Below, piece after piece: positions 59,939-64,000 of a DNA stretch of 64,000 nucleotides (position 1 is the first letter of the stretch; every line of letters begins with the position of its first letter). The stretch lies in the NCBI RefSeq assembly GCF_030815975.1, contig NZ_JAUSXL010000002.1, positions 1,302,001-1,366,000 of the forward strand. The letters run 5' to 3'. The position numbers and the translations under genes are program-made. This DNA is from Variovorax paradoxus. Lineage in GTDB: Bacteria; Pseudomonadota; Gammaproteobacteria; Burkholderiales; Burkholderiaceae_C. The notes under the pieces are model-generated. The model saw only the letters and a program-made list of their open reading frames with translations. It did no database searches and was not told the DNA's origin.

Positions 59939-60490
59939 CTACTCTTTGGACAGCAAGACGAGCCTTTGCGCCGAGGGGCTCAGCACATGGCCGAAGCGCT
60001 GCGGCAGATCGTCCGCGCGTACCGGGTCGGGCGTCCAGAGCCCCTGCTCCACGGCTTCGGCGGCAAGGCCCACGTCCTGCGTGTGGACCAGCCCGAGCCC
60101 GATGGGCGCGGCAAGGAAGAGGCGGCCCTGCTCGTCGAGCAGGCAGGCCGATATGCTGTCGACCGCCTGCCCCGTGTGGGCCGTGACGGCAAAGCTCTTG
60201 TCGTCGGCAATGCGCCAGACGAAAGGCGCAGCCTCCAGTTCGACATACACGCGCTGGGGGCCGTTCTGGAAGAACCACTGGCCTTCATCGTCGTGGTCGT
60301 AGTTGCGCTGGATGAAATCGATGAGTTTCTCGTGCCGCAGCATCGAGCCCTTGGCCAAGCGGAACGGGCCCTCGGCCTGGGTGCGGTCGTCGCGCATGTA
60401 CCAGTTGCCGCGCGCGTCCAGGCCCAGCCAGCCGTAGCAGTGCGGCACGTTGGGCCACTTGGCGAGGGCCTGTTTGACGATGTCGTCCAT
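59939..60490 (-). CDS. DUF1285 domain-containing protein
   Basis: 183 residues, matching DUF1285 proteins: PHCYGWLGLDARGNWYMRDDRTQ, KGSMLRHEKLIDFIQRNYDHDDEGQWFFQNGPQRVYVELEAAPFVWRI. The start MDDIVKQAL fits family length. DUF1285 is a cytosolic beta-rich protein of unknown function. It ends against the shared terminator and lies five bases after the alpha/beta hydrolase gene, so they may be one transcript. Confidence 0.85.
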   Translation of the reverse strand: MDDIVKQALAKWPNVPHCYGWLGLDARGNWYMRDDRTQAEGPFRLAKGSMLRHEKLIDFIQRNYDHDDEGQWFFQNGPQRVYVELEAAPFVWRIADDKSFAVTAHTGQAVDSISACLLDEQGRLFLAAPIGLGLVHTQDVGLAAEAVEQGLWTPDPVRADDLPQRFGHVLSPSAQRLVLLSKE

Positions 60491-60495
60491 GAAAG

Positions 60496-61548
60496 CTATT
60501 TTGCTCGCGCTGGCGGCGGAATGGGGGGCGCAAACCCGGCCAGCCAGCCGCCCACGCGCTCGGGCATGTCGCGCACATGCCCGGGCGGCAGCCCGAGCGG
60601 AAAGCCCACGTGCCCGCCATGCGCGGGCTGCCACAGCGTGACGTGCGGGCCGACCTCGCCGGGGCCGGGCAGGCTCCATGCCGGAATGAACGGGTCATTG
60701 AGCGCATTCACCACCAGCGCGGGCACGCGGATCGCGCCCAGGTGCGGCTTGGACGAGCCGCGGGCCCAGTAGTCGTCGGTATTGCGAAAGCCGTGCAGCG
60801 GCGCGGTGAACACGTCGTCGAAGGCATAGAGATCCTGCGCGGCAAGCAGCCGCTCGCGGTCGAACAGGCCCGGAAACTGCGCCAGCTTGGCCAGCGCCTT
60901 GGGCTTCATGGTCGCCAGGAACATGCGGGTGTAGACCAGCCGGTTGAAGCCGCGGCCAATGGCCGCGCCGCCGGCCGCCAGGTCGAGCGGCGCAGACACC
61001 GAAGCCACCGCATTGACCGAGTCGCGGGCCGTCTCGCCGGCCTCGCAGGCCCAGCGCAGCAGTGCATTGCCGCCGAGCGAGACGCCCACGGCCAGCACCG
61101 GGCCGCCGCCATTGCGCGCGTGCTGGTCGTGCATGCGCTGCAGGATCCAGCCGATCTCCTCGTAGTCGCCCGAGTGGTAGGCGCGCGGCGCCAGGTTCAT
61201 CTCGCCGCTGCAGCCCCGGAAATGCGGCACGGCAAAGGCCATGCCCTGTCGAGCTGCAAAGGCCGCGAACGCCTCCGCATAGTGGCTGCGGGAGGAGCCC
61301 TCCAGCCCGTGGAACATCACCAGCAGCGGCTGCGGACCGGGCACGGCGGCATCGACGAAATCGACGTCGATGAAGTCGCCGTCGGGCGCGGTCCAGCGCT
61401 CGCGGCGGTACGCGGGCGCCGCACCGTCGAAGCGGCGCGCATAGAGCGCCGGCCAGATGGTCTGCAGGTTGCCGCCGGGCAGCCAGCGCGGCGCCATGTA
61501 GCCCATGGCCGCATGCAAGGTGGATGAAGATGAAGCGTCGGGCGGCAT
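60496..61548 (-). CDS. Alpha/beta-fold hydrolase (YheT family)
   Basis: 350 residues. APRWLPGGNLQTIWPALYAR is the YheT-type opening, then oxyanion HGLEGSSRSHY, nucleophile elbow GVSLGGN (Ser), an acid in NALNDPFIP, and the catalytic His in HGGHVGF. The start MPPDASSSS was chosen; an internal MGYMAPRW is a plausible alternative. These are esterase or lipase-like enzymes of unclear substrate. It is transcribed with DUF1285 and a SnoaL-like gene. Confidence 0.88.
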   Translation of the reverse strand: MPPDASSSSTLHAAMGYMAPRWLPGGNLQTIWPALYARRFDGAAPAYRRERWTAPDGDFIDVDFVDAAVPGPQPLLVMFHGLEGSSRSHYAEAFAAFAARQGMAFAVPHFRGCSGEMNLAPRAYHSGDYEEIGWILQRMHDQHARNGGGPVLAVGVSLGGNALLRWACEAGETARDSVNAVASVSAPLDLAAGGAAIGRGFNRLVYTRMFLATMKPKALAKLAQFPGLFDRERLLAAQDLYAFDDVFTAPLHGFRNTDDYWARGSSKPHLGAIRVPALVVNALNDPFIPAWSLPGPGEVGPHVTLWQPAHGGHVGFPLGLPPGHVRDMPERVGGWLAGFAPPIPPPARAK

Positions 61549-61559
61549 CGCATCGCTCT

Positions 61560-62012
61560 TCAGTGCAGGGTCTGGGGCAGATCGCTCGACTCGCTGGGCT
61601 CGCGCGCGCTGCCGGGGCTGGCATGGTGCGCCACCAGGCGCCAGCCTTCGACGGTCTTGTGATAGACGTTGGTGGCCAGCACGAAGGCATGCTTGGGCCC
61701 TTCGGCCGTGAGCACCTCGATGCGCTCCAGCACGTTGTGCACGGCGCTCGCCAGCGACTCGATCTTGCGCACCCGCGCCGGCGTCGCATGGATGGCGCCG
61801 TTGCCGAACATCTGCTCGAAAGCCGCGCGGATCGCGGTGGCGCCCACCAGCCGGGGGCCGCCGGGATGCACGCAGAAAACCTCGTCCTCGTCGGCCCAGC
61901 ATGCCATCAGGGCATCGATGTCGCCGCGCTGCAGCGCTTCGTAGAAGGCTGCTTCGATGTCGTCGGCAGTGCCGCCGATGGCCGCGGCGGCGCGGAGTGG
62001 GGTCTTGGGCAT
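61560..62012 (-). CDS. SnoaL-like/NTF2-fold protein (YybH-type)
   Basis: 150 residues with the NTF2-like cone fold: IEAAFYEALQRGDIDALMACWADEDEVFCVHPGGPRLVGATAIRAAFEQMF, then beta strands and WRLVAHHASPG. Such proteins are ketosteroid-isomerase-fold enzymes or binding proteins; no active site can be assigned. It is the first gene of a three-gene minus-strand unit (with the hydrolase and DUF1285) and divergent from rutA. Confidence 0.8.
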   Translation of the reverse strand: MPKTPLRAAAAIGGTADDIEAAFYEALQRGDIDALMACWADEDEVFCVHPGGPRLVGATAIRAAFEQMFGNGAIHATPARVRKIESLASAVHNVLERIEVLTAEGPKHAFVLATNVYHKTVEGWRLVAHHASPGSAREPSESSDLPQTLH

Positions 62013-62111
62013 GGGGTGATTTTGCCGCGCGATCGGCGGCGCGGGGGCTGCACCGCTTTGGCCTTGGGCGCACCGTGCTGCCGCAAGGCGGACGGTTCGC
62101 TTGCTCCACTT

Positions 62112-62127
62112 TGGACCAAATGGTCAA
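62112..62127. promoter_or_regulatory. RutR-like operator
   Basis: TGGACCAAATGGTCAA differs at one position from the E. coli RutR consensus TTGACCANNTGGTCAA. It lies 103 bases upstream of rutA. RutR is the uracil-sensing TetR repressor of the rut operon. No rutR gene is in the window. Confidence 0.75.
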
Positions 62128-62229
62128 AACAAAACATTTGAAAACAGTCAAGTCGTTGATTTCAAATGACTTCCTGAATTGGCACGGGCCATGCATAGGG
62201 CTTTGCGAACCCGCAACAGGAGCTTCTGC

Positions 62230-63342
62230 ATGAACGTTGGCATCTTCATTCCCATCGGCAACAACGGCTGGCTGCTCTCCGAGAACGCGCCGCAGTACAA
62301 GCCCAGTTTCGAGCTCAACAAGGAGATCACGCTGAAGGCCGAGCGCTACGGCGTGGACTTTGTGCTGTCGATGATCAAGCTGCGCGGCTTTGGCGGCAAG
62401 ACCGAGTTCTGGGACCACAACCTCGAGTCGTTCACGCTGATGGCCGGGCTCGCGGCCGTGACCACGAAGATCAAGCTCTTTGCCACCGCCGCCTCGCTGG
62501 TGATGCCGCCGGCCGTCGTCGCGCGCATGGCGTCGACCATCGACTCCATCTCCAACGGCCGCTTCGGCCTCAACCTCGTCACCGGCTGGCAGCGGCCCGA
62601 GTATTCGCAGATGGGCATGTGGCCCGGCGACGAGTTCTTCGGCACGCGCTACCAGTACCTCTCCGAATACATCCAGGTGCTGCGCGACCTCTGGGGCACC
62701 GGCCAGTCGGACTTCAAGGGCGCGCATTTCCAGATGGACGACTGCCGCCTGAGCCCGCGCCCGCAGGCCGACATGAAGGTGATCTGCGCGGGCCAGAGCG
62801 ATGCGGGCATGGACTTCTCCGCAAAGTACGCCGACTACAACTTCTGCTTCGGCAAGGGCGTGAACACGCCCAAGGCCTTCGCGCCCGCGGCCGAGAAGCT
62901 CATCGAGGCCACGCGCAAAACCGGCCGCCACGTCACCACCTACGTGCTGATGATGGTGATTGCCGACGAAACCGACGAAGCCGCGCGCGCCAAGTGGGAG
63001 CACTACAAGGCCGGCGCCGACCACGAGGCCATCGCCTGGCTGGGCCAGCAGGGCGCGGCCGACACCAGGTCGGGCGCCGACACCAACGTGCGCCAGATGA
63101 CCGACCCGACCTCGGCCGTCAACATCAACATGGGCACGCTGGTCGGCTCCTACGCCACCGTCGCGCGCCTGCTCGACGAGATGGCCGAGGTGCCGGGCAC
63201 CGAAGGCGTGCTGCTGACCTTCGACGACTTCGTGCAGGGCGTGGAGGCCTTCGGCGAACGCATCCAGCCGCTGATGAAGAGCCGCGCGCATGTGCAGAGC
63301 CCCGTGCCCTCGCAGGCCGAACCCGAGCGCCTTGCGGCCTGA
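62230..63342 (+). CDS. rutA: Pyrimidine oxygenase RutA
   Basis: 370 residues, a luciferase-like FMN-dependent monooxygenase: [30 protein letters not shown], the [29 protein letters not shown] region and [16 protein letters not shown] are RutA signatures. It opens the uracil or thymine ring between N3 and C4 using O2 and reduced FMN, giving ureidoacrylate. The start has AGGAGC upstream. It is the first gene of a rut operon and is followed by rutB 13 bases later. Confidence 0.96.
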   Translation: MNVGIFIPIGNNGWLLSENAPQYKPSFELNKEITLKAERYGVDFVLSMIKLRGFGGKTEFWDHNLESFTLMAGLAAVTTKIKLFATAASLVMPPAVVARMASTIDSISNGRFGLNLVTGWQRPEYSQMGMWPGDEFFGTRYQYLSEYIQVLRDLWGTGQSDFKGAHFQMDDCRLSPRPQADMKVICAGQSDAGMDFSAKYADYNFCFGKGVNTPKAFAPAAEKLIEATRKTGRHVTTYVLMMVIADETDEAARAKWEHYKAGADHEAIAWLGQQGAADTRSGADTNVRQMTDPTSAVNINMGTLVGSYATVARLLDEMAEVPGTEGVLLTFDDFVQGVEAFGERIQPLMKSRAHVQSPVPSQAEPERLAA

Positions 63343-63355
63343 GCAGGAGCCTCAC

Positions 63356-64000
63356 GTGAGCACTCCCGCACGCAACACCACCCTCACATCGAACATCCCC
63401 GTTGGCGCGCCGCGCCTGCCCGGCGCCCCGGCACCGCGGGTGCTGCCCGCGCGGCCCGAACCGCTCGCGCTGCATGCCACCGACTCGGCGCTGATCGTGG
63501 TCGACATGCAGAACGCCTATGCATCGATCGGCGGCTATGTCGACTCGGCCGGCTTCGACATTTCCGGTGCGCAGGGCACCATTGCCAACATCGCGCGCAC
63601 CATCGCGGCGGCGCGCGCGGCCGGCATGCTGGTGGTGTTCCTGCAGAACGGCTGGGACGCCACGTATGTCGAAGCCGGCGGGCCGGGCTCGCCCAACTGG
63701 CACAAGTCGAACGCGCTCAAGACGATGCGCGCGAAGCCCGAGCTGCAGGGCAAGTTCCTTGCCAAGGGCGGCTGGGACTACGAGCTCATTGCCGAGATGC
63801 AGCCGCAGCCCGGCGACATCGTGGTGCCCAAGACGCGCTACAGCGGCTTCTTCAACAGCACGCTCGACAGCACGCTGCGCGCGCGCGGCATCCGCCACCT
63901 GGTGTTCACCGGCATCGCGACCAACGTGTGCGTGGAGTCGACCTTGCGCGACGCCTTCCACCTCGAATACTTCGCCGTGATGCTGGAAGACGCGACGCAC
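63356..64000 (+). CDS. rutB: Ureidoacrylate amidohydrolase RutB (3' end missing)
   Basis: 215 codons up to the window edge, starting at a GTG with CAGGAG six bases upstream. It is an isochorismatase-like hydrolase: D50 ([17 protein letters not shown]), K159 ([11 protein letters not shown]) and C192 (IATNVCVES) form the catalytic triad. RutB hydrolyses ureidoacrylate or its peroxy form to aminoacrylate and carbamate. The N-terminal 40 residues are a Pro/Arg-rich extension. It is coupled in order with rutA, as in known rut operons. Confidence 0.93.
   Translation, partial: MSTPARNTTLTSNIPVGAPRLPGAPAPRVLPARPEPLALHATDSALIVVDMQNAYASIGGYVDSAGFDISGAQGTIANIARTIAAARAAGMLVVFLQNGWDATYVEAGGPGSPNWHKSNALKTMRAKPELQGKFLAKGGWDYELIAEMQPQPGDIVVPKTRYSGFFNSTLDSTLRARGIRHLVFTGIATNVCVESTLRDAFHLEYFAVMLEDATH

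Noticed and set aside
60496..63291. Extension of the YheT-like gene to a 931-residue protein
   Set aside because: The extra 580 residues are antisense to rutA and the SnoaL-like gene; the family N-terminus begins at 61548.
1..64000. CRISPR arrays, rRNA genes or a complete insertion sequence
   Set aside because: No regularly spaced repeats, no rRNA-like stretches and no intact transposase were seen; only one transposase remnant is present.

Overview
The window is a 64 kb piece of a GC-rich bacterial chromosome. Six Bug/TctC-type periplasmic receptors without membrane partners, a neighbourhood ordered as E. coli rsmI / yraN-diaA-dolP, pilT-pilU, many LysR/IclR/RpiR-regulated catabolic clusters and a rut operon all suggest a betaproteobacterium of the Burkholderiales, most likely Comamonadaceae (Variovorax-like). 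The genus is inferred from gene content and style, not from a marker gene.

Layout. 1-5280: core genes (end of pilT, pilU, a beta-hydroxyacid dehydrogenase, then dolP-diaA-yraN facing rsmI). 5296-18357: small catabolic units, each with a regulator: IclR + Bug + CoA ligase + citryl-CoA-lyase-like + SDR; GST and azoreductase with a LysR; NMT1-like binding protein coupled to a 2-oxoglutarate oxygenase; Bug + M20 peptidase with an RpiR regulator. 18444-23692: an all-minus-strand LysR / Bug / FAD oxidoreductase / tautomerase / GMC oxidoreductase block. An intact rpiR lies on one side, and a shrunken remnant of a second rpiR copy on the other. 24379-29736: LysR with a divergent operon of ketopantoate-reductase-like, VOC, MaoC, CaiB, AroE and AroQ proteins. 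29798-38999: a sugar or cyclitol cluster (three Bug receptors, HAD, two SDRs, IolB, IolC-DUF2090 fusion) facing an RpiR regulator.

39017-52354 is an accessory defence island, visibly richer in A+T than its surroundings. It holds two diverged copies of a module (224-residue protein of unknown function, small upstream ORF, divergent XRE regulator), a truncated third copy abutting an IS91-like transposase remnant, a 506-residue PD-(D/E)xK protein, a membrane-anchored Mrr-type nuclease, and a complete type I restriction-modification operon in the order hsdR-hsdS-prrC-hsdM. The prrC gene encodes a homologue of the PrrC anticodon nuclease with the Arg/Glu/His triad in place. A tRNA-Arg(CCG)-like gene with an imperfect acceptor stem marks the right edge.

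52397-64000: an RND tripartite efflux operon under an AcrR/TtgR-like repressor, whose inner-membrane pump gene carries a one-base frameshift; a membrane-anchored cytochrome c; DUF1285, alpha/beta-hydrolase and SnoaL-like genes; and the start of a rut pyrimidine-degradation operon (rutA, partial rutB) behind a near-consensus RutR operator.

The most notable finding is the anticodon nuclease embedded in the type I RM operon, with the duplicated unknown module beside it as the best candidate for something undescribed.
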